Source: Candidatus Rhodoluna planktonica
GTDB taxonomy: Bacteria > Actinomycetota > Actinomycetes > Actinomycetales > Microbacteriaceae
Direction: 5' to 3'
Assembly: GCF_001854225.1 (NCBI RefSeq)
Contig: NZ_CP015208.1
Location: 1 to 64,000, forward strand
DNA: 64,000 bases
A program made the position numbers and the translations under genes. The first letter of the stretch is position 1. Each line of letters begins with the position of its first letter. Under the pieces are notes generated by a model. It did not search any database, was not told the origin of the DNA, and saw nothing but the letters and a program-made list of their open reading frames with translations. Positions 24,392 through 32,118 of this stretch are shown here, one piece after another.

Positions 24392-25708
24392 CTAAGCAGA
24401 ATATTCGCTGGTTTTGCTTGGATTTACTCGCAGCAATAGAACCAATCCAACTGCTAGAACACCCATGATGCCCAGCACACCAAAGATGGCGGTGTCGGCA
24501 AAGCCAGCCAAGGCTGCCAGCGAGGTGGCCATCCACCATGAACCAGGCGCCAAGAAACTGGCCGCACGGCCGGTGGTTTGGTAAAGACCAAAAACTTCGC
24601 CTTCGCGGCCGACTGGAGTGAAACGTGCGACAAAGGTGCGGCTTGATGCCTGAGCTGGCCCAACAAATAGGCACAGTGCCAAACCACCAATCCAGTAGGT
24701 GATCTGACCTGCGCCGGCTGCGGCAAATACATAGGTGCCGGCAATTAGAAGACCAACCAACGAAGCAATGATTGTTTTTCTGGTGCCGAGACGGTCATCA
24801 AGTAACCCACCCAAAGCTGCACCGACGCCGGCAACAAGGTTGGCCGCAATTCCGAAGAAAATAACCTCGGTGCTGGAAAAGCCAAAGGCTACCGTTCCAA
24901 GAATTGCGCCAAAGGTAAAGACGCCGGCTAAGCCATCTCGGTAAACCGCCGACGCAATCAAGAACTTCAGGGTTTCTGGGGCCTGGGCCCGAAGAGACTT
25001 TAGTTGAGCCCAGAGTTTTATGTACGAGCCAAGAATGGTTTCTTTGCCGGTCCCCGGCTTGGCTTCAATCTCTGGCACAAAAATTAGCAGCGGCACGGTG
25101 AACACTGCCATCCAGACGGCCGAGAATAAGAACAGGATGCGGATGTTTTCGGCATTTTCGGTACCGCCAAACCATGGAGTATCTGGCAATACAAAACCGA
25201 TAAGCGAAATCATCAGCAGCAAGATGCCACCGGCATAACCCAGACCCCAAGCGAGGCCGGAAATTTTGCCGATATTTTTTGGTGTCGAAACCTGCTTGAG
25301 CATGGCGTAGTAGTTGATGAACGCCGATTCTTGAATTAGCGAACCAAGGGCGTAAAGCACCAAACCGAAGAGCAAGAATTCTGGTGATGGGGCAACGAAG
25401 TAGGCGGCACCCATGATGATGATCAGACTTAGGCTGTTGGCCAGCAACCAGAACTTACGGCGACCGGCTTCGTCAGAGCGACGTCCAAACACCGGTGAAA
25501 TGATGGCCACCAAGATACCGGCGATTAGACCGGCTAGCGAAAGCGCCTGTGCGTTTGCATCGGGATCACCAAAATATTCGCTGGTGATGTAGGTGGCAAA
25601 GATGAAGGTTTGAAACAGGGTTGGAAAAGGCTGTTCGGCCCAATCCCAGAGGGCCCAGGCCCAAGTCTTTGCCCTTGAAGATTTAACGCTCACACCTTTG
25701 TCAGTCAT
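24392..25708 (-). CDS. MFS transporter, Atg22/UMF1-like
   Basis: A 438-aa protein with about 12 membrane segments. AWALWDWAEQPFPTLFQTF at the start and the SPVFGRRSDEAGRRKFWLL loop between segments 2 and 3 match the Atg22-like/UMF1 branch of the major facilitator superfamily, which has been linked to amino-acid efflux in eukaryotes. Its bacterial substrate is unknown. The promoter appears leaderless: TAATCT (25720-25715 on the minus strand) lies six bases before the ATG. Confidence 0.85.
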   Translation of the reverse strand: MTDKGVSVKSSRAKTWAWALWDWAEQPFPTLFQTFIFATYITSEYFGDPDANAQALSLAGLIAGILVAIISPVFGRRSDEAGRRKFWLLANSLSLIIIMGAAYFVAPSPEFLLFGLVLYALGSLIQESAFINYYAMLKQVSTPKNIGKISGLAWGLGYAGGILLLMISLIGFVLPDTPWFGGTENAENIRILFLFSAVWMAVFTVPLLIFVPEIEAKPGTGKETILGSYIKLWAQLKSLRAQAPETLKFLIASAVYRDGLAGVFTFGAILGTVAFGFSSTEVIFFGIAANLVAGVGAALGGLLDDRLGTRKTIIASLVGLLIAGTYVFAAAGAGQITYWIGGLALCLFVGPAQASSRTFVARFTPVGREGEVFGLYQTTGRAASFLAPGSWWMATSLAALAGFADTAIFGVLGIMGVLAVGLVLLLRVNPSKTSEYSA

Positions 25709-25714
25709 GGCTAA

Positions 25715-25720
25715 AGATTA
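25715..25720 (-). promoter_or_regulatory. -10 element of a probable leaderless promoter
   Basis: TAATCT on the minus strand, six bases before the ATG at 25708. Confidence 0.5.
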
Positions 25721-25788
25721 GTGGCAGAAATCCACGTCGCTTTAGTGAATTCACACAGTTTTTCACTGCTGTTCTGATAGAAAACAAA

Positions 25789-25809
25789 CTTGAGTCAACC
25801 AGACTTAGA
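25789..25809 (+). promoter_or_regulatory. HAIR-like HspR operator 1
   Basis: CTTGAGT, seven bases, then ACTTAGA. The HAIR consensus is CTTGAGT-N7-ACTCAAG; the left half is perfect and the right half degenerate. It lies upstream of the -35 (TTGACA, 25826-25831). Confidence 0.8.
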
Positions 25810-25852
25810 TTTTTTCTAAAAATACTTGACAAGCAAAAAGTGCCATGTGAAA

Positions 25853-25873
25853 CTTGAGTCAACAAGGCTCAGG
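25853..25873 (+). promoter_or_regulatory. HAIR-like HspR operator 2
   Basis: CTTGAGT, seven bases, then GCTCAGG, again with a perfect left half. It overlaps the expected -10 and start of transcription (TTGACA at 25826-25831, weak -10 GAAACT at 25849-25854), so HspR bound here would block the promoter. Confidence 0.85.
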
Positions 25874-25950
25874 TTTGCCCAACAGGTGCACCGGGGCCTT
25901 AACAGAAACAGAGCGAGACACCGGGCTCGCAATAAAAGGAGAAAACAAAC

Positions 25951-27798
25951 ATGGCACGTGCAGTAGGAATTGACCTCGGTACCACCAACAGCGCAGTAAG
26001 CGTTCTAGAAGGTGGCGAACCAACCGTTATTGCAAACGCAGAGGGCTTTCGAACCACCCCATCAATCGTGGCTTTCACCAAGGATGGCGAAATTTTGGTC
26101 GGCGAGACCGCAAAGCGCCAGGCTGTAACCAACGTCGATCGCACCATCGCTTCGGTAAAGCGTCACATGGGTACCGACTGGACCTTCTCGGTCGACGACA
26201 AGAAATACACCCCACAGGAAATCAGCGCCCGCATTTTGGCCAAGCTTAAGCGCGACGCAGAAACCTACTTGGGTGAACCAGTAACCGACGCGGTAATCAC
26301 CGTACCGGCATACTTCAACGACGCTGAGCGTCAGGCCACCAAAGACGCCGGTGAAATTGCCGGCCTAAACGTGTTGCGCATCATCAACGAGCCAACCGCA
26401 GCAGCTTTGGCTTACGGCCTAGACAAAGGTAAAGAAGACGAACTTATTTTGGTCTTCGACCTCGGTGGTGGAACCTTCGACGTTTCACTACTAGAAGTAG
26501 GTAAAGACGACGACTTCTCAACCATCCAGGTTCGTGCCACCTCTGGTGACAACCGCCTCGGTGGCGACGACTGGGATCAGCGCATCGTTGACCACCTAGT
26601 TAAGAAGTTCAAAGAGACCACCGGCGTTGACGTTTCAAAAGACAAGATTGCGCTGCAGCGTTTGAAAGAAGCTGCCGAGCAGGCAAAGAAAGAACTATCG
26701 CAGTCAACCACCGCGAACATTCAGTTGCCTTACCTCTCGCTAACCGAAAACGGCCCAGCCAACCTTGACGAGACCATCACCCGCGCCCAGTTTGAGCAGC
26801 TAACCGCTGATCTACTAGAGCGCACCAAGAAGCCATTCAACGATGTAATTGCTGAAGCTGGCGTAAAGGTTTCTGACATTGCTCACGTGGTGTTGGTTGG
26901 TGGTTCAACTCGTATGCCGGCTGTGACCGAACTGGTCAAGTCGCTAACTGGCGGCAAAGAGCCAAATAAGGGCGTCAACCCGGATGAGGTTGTTGCCGTT
27001 GGTGCATCGCTTCAGGCCGGTGTGCTTAAGGGTGAGCGCAAAGATGTGTTGCTTATCGACGTGACTCCGCTTTCTCTAGGTATCGAAACCAAGGGTGGCA
27101 TCATGACGAAACTGATCGAGCGCAACACCGCGATTCCAACCAAGCGCAGCGAAACCTTCACCACCGCCGACGACAACCAGCCATCGGTAAGCATCCAGGT
27201 GTTCCAGGGTGAGCGCGAATTTACTCGCGACAACAAGTCTCTTGGCAACTTCGAACTAACCGGTATCGCACCTGCGCCACGCGGCATCCCACAGATTGAA
27301 GTCACCTTCGACATCGACGCCAACGGTATCGTGCACGTGTCTGCAAAAGACAAGGGCACCGGCAAAGAGCAGTCGATGACCATCACCGGTGGTTCATCAT
27401 TGCCTAAAGAAGACATCGAACGCATGGTTCGCGAAGCAGAAGAACACGCTGCCGAAGACAAGAAGCGTCGCGAAGAGCAAGACACTCGCAACAACGCCGA
27501 GCAGTTGGTTTACCAAACCGAGAAGCTGATCAAAGAGAACGACGAGAAGTTACCCGAGGATGTAAAGACCTCGGTACAAGCTGATGTCGATGCTCTAAAG
27601 ACAGCTCTAGCCGGCGAAGACATCGACGCAGTGAAGACCGCATTCGACACTTTGGTTGAGTCACAGCAGAAGTTGGGCGAGGCAATTTACTCAGCAGCAC
27701 AGGCCGAGCCTGCCGCTGAAGAAGGCGCAGCATCGACCGAAGATGTGGTTGACGCCGAGGTTGTCGATGAAGAAGAAGAGAAGAAGGAAGACAAGTAA
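25951..27798 (+). CDS. dnaK: Chaperone DnaK (Hsp70)
   Basis: ATP-dependent chaperone of 615 aa. The nucleotide-binding domain has [34 protein letters not shown] and [13 protein letters not shown]. The substrate-binding domain starts near residue 365 ([14 protein letters not shown]), and the tail is acidic. It heads the dnaK-grpE-dnaJ-hspR operon, with GTAATG overlap into grpE. The upstream region has two HAIR-like HspR sites, so it should be induced by heat or unfolded protein as DnaK-HspR is titrated. Confidence 0.98.
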   Translation: MARAVGIDLGTTNSAVSVLEGGEPTVIANAEGFRTTPSIVAFTKDGEILVGETAKRQAVTNVDRTIASVKRHMGTDWTFSVDDKKYTPQEISARILAKLKRDAETYLGEPVTDAVITVPAYFNDAERQATKDAGEIAGLNVLRIINEPTAAALAYGLDKGKEDELILVFDLGGGTFDVSLLEVGKDDDFSTIQVRATSGDNRLGGDDWDQRIVDHLVKKFKETTGVDVSKDKIALQRLKEAAEQAKKELSQSTTANIQLPYLSLTENGPANLDETITRAQFEQLTADLLERTKKPFNDVIAEAGVKVSDIAHVVLVGGSTRMPAVTELVKSLTGGKEPNKGVNPDEVVAVGASLQAGVLKGERKDVLLIDVTPLSLGIETKGGIMTKLIERNTAIPTKRSETFTTADDNQPSVSIQVFQGEREFTRDNKSLGNFELTGIAPAPRGIPQIEVTFDIDANGIVHVSAKDKGTGKEQSMTITGGSSLPKEDIERMVREAEEHAAEDKKRREEQDTRNNAEQLVYQTEKLIKENDEKLPEDVKTSVQADVDALKTALAGEDIDAVKTAFDTLVESQQKLGEAIYSAAQAEPAAEEGAASTEDVVDAEVVDEEEEKKEDK

Positions 27799-28400
27799 TG
27801 TCTGACCAAAATTCGAACGGCGTTAGTCCAGACGAATCGTCAGAAATTCAGTCGGCTTCGCCAACCGATTCTGCCGACTCGCCTTCGGGTGAAACAGATG
27901 AGGTAGATCAGGCGCTCGCCGATCTTGTCGACGACATGGGTCCGCAGAGCAAAGAGGCTGAACTTTTGGCCGATTTGCAGCGCCTGCAAGCCGAGTTTGT
28001 GAACTACAAAGCTCGCGTCGAACGCGATCGCGATGTATCTCGAAATGCGGCAATTGCCGAAGTATTTCGAGCAATCTTGCCAGCGCTCGACGACCTAAGC
28101 CGTGCCGAGGCACACGGAGACCTAGAAGGTTCTCCGTTTGCCGCGGTAGCAACCAAGTTGCGCAATGCCGGAGACAAATTCGGCCTAAAGCAGTTTGGTG
28201 TCAAGGGAGACAAGTTTGACCCAGAGTTACACAACGCTCTGTTGCAAACCCCTAATCCAGAAGTCACCGAGAACATCGTGGCAGATGTGGTCGAGCCGGG
28301 TTATCAACTGGTCGACCGCCTGCTTAGACCAGCAATGGTTGCGGTTTTCATTCCAGCAGCGCCCGCCGAGCAATCTGAAGGCGACGCAAAGGAGGCCTAA
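27798..28400 (+). CDS. grpE: Nucleotide exchange factor GrpE
   Basis: Releases ADP from DnaK. It is 200 aa with a disordered acidic N-terminus (residues 1-45), a long helix (LADLQRLQAEFVNYKARVER) and the C-terminal beta domain ending with VADVVEPGYQLVDRLLRPAMV, the GrpE signature. It overlaps dnaK by one base and is two bases from dnaJ. Confidence 0.96.
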   Translation: MSDQNSNGVSPDESSEIQSASPTDSADSPSGETDEVDQALADLVDDMGPQSKEAELLADLQRLQAEFVNYKARVERDRDVSRNAAIAEVFRAILPALDDLSRAEAHGDLEGSPFAAVATKLRNAGDKFGLKQFGVKGDKFDPELHNALLQTPNPEVTENIVADVVEPGYQLVDRLLRPAMVAVFIPAAPAEQSEGDAKEA

Positions 28401-28402
28401 AT

Positions 28403-29326
28403 ATGGCTAGCCAAGATTGGTTTGAAAAAGACTTTTATAAAGTTCTCGGCGTTGCCAAGGATGTTTCTGAAGCCGAACTAAAAAAGGTCTACCGCAAACT
28501 GTCGCGCCAGTATCACCCTGATTCAAACCCCGGTGATGCCAAAGCTGAAGCGAAGTACAAAGAGATCAACGAAGCCTATTCGGTGCTGAGCGACAAACAG
28601 CAGCGCGCCGAATACGACCAGGTTCGTGCCATGGGCTCGGGTGCTCGTTTCACCGGTGGCCCCGGAGGTTTTCCAGGCGGCGCCAACTTTGGCGGCGGTG
28701 GTTTCGAAGATGTCTTCGCAAACCTCTTCGGTGGCGGAATGGGCGGGGGAAACTTTGGTGGCTTTGGGCCGCAAAAAGGCCAAGACCTGAGCATGAACAC
28801 CACGCTCGATTTCATTGACGGAGTAAAAGGCACGCAAATGAAGGTGCGCCTTGGCTCAGGTGAAACCACCATCAAAATTCCAGCCGGAGTTCAAGATGGG
28901 CAAAAAATTCGCATCGCAGGCAAAGGTTCGCCTTCGCCAAATGGCGGTCCGAATGGTGACCTGATCATCAACGTCACGGTCAAGCCGCATCCGGTGTTTA
29001 GTCGCGATGGCAACAACATTCGAGTTACCGTGCCGGTGACTTTTGCCGAAGCTGTTTTGGGTGCCACCATTTCGGTGCCAACCCTGGGCGGTGAACCGGT
29101 GAAACTGAAAGTTGCTGCTGGTACACCCAACGGTCGAGTACTTCGAGTGAAGGGTCGCGGTGTGGTCACTGCCAAAGCCGAGGGCGATTTGCTGGCCACC
29201 GTCGAAATTGCGGTACCAAGCCACATCAGCGATAAAGCCAAAAAAGCGCTTGAAGAATTTGATGCATTGCTACCGGATGAAGATCCCCGTGAAGATGTCT
29301 TGATGCGCGCCGGGTTGCTCAACTAA
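28403..29326 (+). CDS. dnaJ: DnaJ-type co-chaperone without zinc finger
   Basis: A 307-aa J-protein that stimulates DnaK. The J domain (about residues 9-70) has the essential HPD in YHPDSNPG. A Gly/Phe-rich region follows (about 78-125), then two C-terminal beta domains. The four CxxCxGxG zinc-binding repeats of classical DnaJ are absent, so it is a type B (CbpA-like) protein although it occupies the dnaJ position. The start follows AAGGAGG, two bases after grpE. Confidence 0.94.
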   Translation: MASQDWFEKDFYKVLGVAKDVSEAELKKVYRKLSRQYHPDSNPGDAKAEAKYKEINEAYSVLSDKQQRAEYDQVRAMGSGARFTGGPGGFPGGANFGGGGFEDVFANLFGGGMGGGNFGGFGPQKGQDLSMNTTLDFIDGVKGTQMKVRLGSGETTIKIPAGVQDGQKIRIAGKGSPSPNGGPNGDLIINVTVKPHPVFSRDGNNIRVTVPVTFAEAVLGATISVPTLGGEPVKLKVAAGTPNGRVLRVKGRGVVTAKAEGDLLATVEIAVPSHISDKAKKALEEFDALLPDEDPREDVLMRAGLLN

Positions 29327-29359
29327 CAACTGAATATCAAATTAGAAGCGAGGTGCAAA

Positions 29360-29773
29360 GTGGAACAGTTCGATGAAAATACTCCGATGTTTTCAATCGG
29401 TGTTGCCGCCGAATTGTCGATGATGCACCCGCAAACGCTGCGCGATTACGACCGCATGAAATTGGTGGTGCCGGTGCGAACCGGCGGTCAAACCCGCCGC
29501 TACACCATGCGCAATGTAGCCCAGCTTCGAGAAATTCAACGACTAAGCCAAGAGGGTGTAAGCCTCGAAGGCATTCGACGAATTCTCGAATTAGAAAATC
29601 AAAACGCCGAACTGCAAAAGCGAGTTCGCGACCTAGAACAAACTTTGGCCAACGAGCTGATGAACCGACCGGGTGCCCGGGTGTTCGCAGCCGGCGACCA
29701 AGGAGTCGAGAGCATTGCTCGCGGCAAAAGACCGTCGAAGCACACTTCGGTAGTGCTTTGGCGGGCGAGGTAG
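29360..29773 (+). CDS. hspR: Heat-shock repressor HspR, MerR family
   Basis: Represses the dnaK and often clpB operons by binding HAIR sites, with DnaK as co-repressor. The MerR-type helix-turn-helix (about residues 10-75) contains MMHPQTLRDYDRMKLVVP and the wing GGQTRRYTMRNVAQLREI. A coiled coil follows (about 85-110) and the C-terminus is basic. It starts at a GTG after GCGAGGTG. It closes the dnaK operon and lies 74 bp before clpB. HAIR-like sites upstream of dnaK complete the autoregulatory loop. Confidence 0.96.
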   Translation: MEQFDENTPMFSIGVAAELSMMHPQTLRDYDRMKLVVPVRTGGQTRRYTMRNVAQLREIQRLSQEGVSLEGIRRILELENQNAELQKRVRDLEQTLANELMNRPGARVFAAGDQGVESIARGKRPSKHTSVVLWRAR

Positions 29774-29834
29774 CCCCTCGCAGGTTCGGAGACCCCGAAC
29801 AGTTCGGTTTCACCGAACGCCCGAAAAATCGGGC
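29766..29834 (+). promoter_or_regulatory. Four tandem hairpins in the hspR-clpB gap
   Basis: Four back-to-back perfect stem-loops: CGAGG-N5-CCTCG (29766-29780, spanning the hspR stop), GTTCGG-N5-CCGAAC (29784-29800), GTTCGGT-N3-ACCGAAC (29802-29818) and GCCCGA-N4-TCGGGC (29819-29834). The clpB Shine-Dalgarno GGAGG starts two bases later at 29837. No T tract makes any of them a standard terminator. A thermosensor, processing site or attenuator is possible. Confidence 0.7.
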
Positions 29835-29847
29835 AAGGAGGTAAAAA

Positions 29848-32004
29848 ATGAATCAACAGAATATGCAGCAACAGGGTGAACAAAAGAGTGCCCTAGAACA
29901 GTTTGGTGTAAACCTCACTGAGATTGCTAAGGCCGGAAAACTTGATCCGGTGATTGGCCGTGATGCCGAAATCCGCCGCGTCTCGCAGGTGCTTTCTCGA
30001 CGTACCAAAAATAACCCGGTGCTAATTGGTGAACCGGGTGTCGGTAAAACAGCCGTGGTCGAAGGGTTAGCTCAGCGAATCATTGCCGGCGATGTGCCAG
30101 AGAGCCTCAAGGGTAAGCAACTAATCAGCCTCGATCTAGCGGCCATGGTTGCCGGTGCAAAATTCCGCGGCGAGTTTGAAGAGCGCCTGAAAGCGGTGCT
30201 TAAAGAAATTGACGAATCCGAGGGTCAAATCATCACTTTTATTGATGAACTGCACACTCTGGTTGGCGCCGGTGCGGCCGATGGTCAAGATGCGGCGAAT
30301 ATGCTGAAGCCGATGTTGGCTCGCGGCGAATTGCGTCTAATTGGTGCAACCACCCTCGACGAATATCGTGAGCGCATCGAAAAAGACCCTGCCCTCGAGC
30401 GTCGTTTCCAGCAGGTTTATGTCGGTGAGCCGAGCGTGGTCGACACAGTGGCCATCCTTCGTGGTTTGAAAGAGCGCTATGAGGCGCACCACAAAGTAGC
30501 CATCGCCGATGCTGCGTTGGTAGCCGCTGCAACCCTGTCGAATCGCTACATCACCGGCCGTCAATTGCCAGACAAAGCAATCGACCTGATTGATGAAGCG
30601 GCGTCGCGTTTGCGCATGGAGATTGACTCGGCTCCAGTCGAGATTGACGAACTTCGTCGCTCGGTTGATCGTCTAAAACTTGAAGAGTTGGCCTTGAAGA
30701 AAGAAAAAGATGAGGCTTCGAAAGAGCGTCTCGAAAAACTTCAGGCCGACCTGGAAGACAAATCAACTCAGTTGGCAGAACTAAATGCACGTTGGGAAAA
30801 AGAGCGTGCTGGCCTCAACCAGGTTGGTGAACTAAAGACCAAGCTAGACGGTTTGCGCATTGAAGCCGAAAAAGCCCAGCGTGAGGCAAATCTGGAAAAA
30901 GCTTCGCGGTTGCTTTACGGCGAAATTCCGGCACTTGAAAAACAGCTGGCCGAACTTGAAAAAAACGAGGATGCCGCCAGCGGCGAACGTATGGTCAACG
31001 ACCAGGTCGGCGAAGATGACATTGCTGCCGTGGTCAGCGCCTGGACCGGAATTCCAACCGGACGCTTGCTAGCCGGTGAAAGTGAAAAGCTGCTGCACCT
31101 TGAAGCCGAATTGGGCAAGCGCCTGATTGGTCAAAAAGCCGCGGTTAAGTCAGTTTCCGATGCGGTTCGTCGCACCAAGGCTGGAATTAGCGATCCATCA
31201 AGACCAACCGGATCCTTCTTATTCTTGGGCCCAACCGGTGTTGGTAAAACCGAATTGGCGAAGAGCCTGGCTGAATTTTTGTTCAACGATGAAAAAGCCA
31301 TGGTTCGCATCGACATGAGCGAATACGGCGAAAAGCACTCGGTTTCACGTTTGATCGGTGCCCCTCCGGGATACATCGGTTATGAAGAAGGCGGCCAGCT
31401 CACCGAGGCAGTTCGACGTCGACCATATTCTGTGGTGCTACTCGACGAAGTTGAAAAAGCTCACCCAGAAGTTTTTGACGTGCTGTTGCAGGTGCTAGAT
31501 GATGGCCGGCTAACCGATGGCCAGGGTCGTGTAGTCGATTTCAAAAATGTGATTTTGATCATGACCTCAAACCTTGGTTCGCAGTTCTTGATCGACCCAG
31601 CACTTGACCAAGTTCAAAAGCAAGAGGGTGTGCTCACGATGGTTCGTGCGCACTTCAAACCCGAGTTCTTAAACCGTCTCGACGACATTGTGATTTTCAC
31701 CGCGCTAGATCGCCTAGAACTAGGTGCCATTGTTGAGTTGAACATCGATCGATTAGCCAAGCGGTTAGAAGAGCGTCGTTTGCAGCTTGCTGTTACCCCG
31801 GCTGCTCGAGCCTGGCTGGCCGACAAAGGATACGACCCGATTTATGGTGCGCGTCCTTTGCGTCGACTAATGCAACGTGAAATTGACGACCGTTTGGCAA
31901 ACTTATTGCTGGCCGGCGAAATTCACGACGGTTCGATGGTGAAGGTTGATGTTGACCCAGAAGGTGTGCAGCTGGTGGTTACGCCTGGATTAGATTCGAT
32001 CTAG
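29848..32004 (+). CDS. clpB: ClpB-type disaggregase lacking the N-terminal domain
   Basis: Hsp100 ATPase that extracts polypeptides from aggregates with DnaK. It has two AAA+ modules with Walker A motifs at residues 61-68 (GEPGVGKT) and 461-468 (GPTGVGKT), and a coiled-coil middle domain between them (about 275-400), which marks ClpB rather than ClpC. It is 718 aa against about 850-870 for full-length ClpB. The N-terminal Clp-N domain is missing: a Gln-rich leader of about 15 residues runs straight into AAA-1. No ORF upstream could supply the domain. It follows hspR and a strong GGAGG sequence. Confidence 0.92.
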   Translation: MNQQNMQQQGEQKSALEQFGVNLTEIAKAGKLDPVIGRDAEIRRVSQVLSRRTKNNPVLIGEPGVGKTAVVEGLAQRIIAGDVPESLKGKQLISLDLAAMVAGAKFRGEFEERLKAVLKEIDESEGQIITFIDELHTLVGAGAADGQDAANMLKPMLARGELRLIGATTLDEYRERIEKDPALERRFQQVYVGEPSVVDTVAILRGLKERYEAHHKVAIADAALVAAATLSNRYITGRQLPDKAIDLIDEAASRLRMEIDSAPVEIDELRRSVDRLKLEELALKKEKDEASKERLEKLQADLEDKSTQLAELNARWEKERAGLNQVGELKTKLDGLRIEAEKAQREANLEKASRLLYGEIPALEKQLAELEKNEDAASGERMVNDQVGEDDIAAVVSAWTGIPTGRLLAGESEKLLHLEAELGKRLIGQKAAVKSVSDAVRRTKAGISDPSRPTGSFLFLGPTGVGKTELAKSLAEFLFNDEKAMVRIDMSEYGEKHSVSRLIGAPPGYIGYEEGGQLTEAVRRRPYSVVLLDEVEKAHPEVFDVLLQVLDDGRLTDGQGRVVDFKNVILIMTSNLGSQFLIDPALDQVQKQEGVLTMVRAHFKPEFLNRLDDIVIFTALDRLELGAIVELNIDRLAKRLEERRLQLAVTPAARAWLADKGYDPIYGARPLRRLMQREIDDRLANLLLAGEIHDGSMVKVDVDPEGVQLVVTPGLDSI

Positions 32005-32056
32005 TCGGCCAAGCCAACAATCTGAGGCCGCCAGGCCTGTCTGGTTATTACGACAT

Positions 32057-32076
32057 ATATTCGGGTAGCCGAATAT
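32057..32076. repeat. Inverted repeat upstream of the BspA-like gene
   Basis: ATATTCGG and CCGAATAT arms around GTAG, a perfect 8-bp dyad about 46 bp before the ATG. It may be an operator. Confidence 0.45.
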
Positions 32077-32085
32077 CGCTTGATA

Positions 32086-32118
32086 CTTTGACCCCAAATC
32101 TGATGATTGGGGTCAAAG
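32086..32118 (+). promoter_or_regulatory. Long hairpin at the start of the BspA-like gene
   Basis: Perfect 12-bp arms CTTTGACCCCAA and TTGGGGTCAAAG around a 9-base loop that contains the candidate ATG (32103-32105). The right arm includes the only Shine-Dalgarno-like GGGG and ends at the alternative GTG start (32118). An mRNA carrying both arms would hide the start region. Confidence 0.65.

Noticed and set aside
27012-27494. Minus-strand ORF of 160 codons opposite dnaK
   Set aside because: Shadow of strongly biased codons in dnaK; antisense ORFs opposite dnaK are a known artefact and nothing here resembles a real protein.
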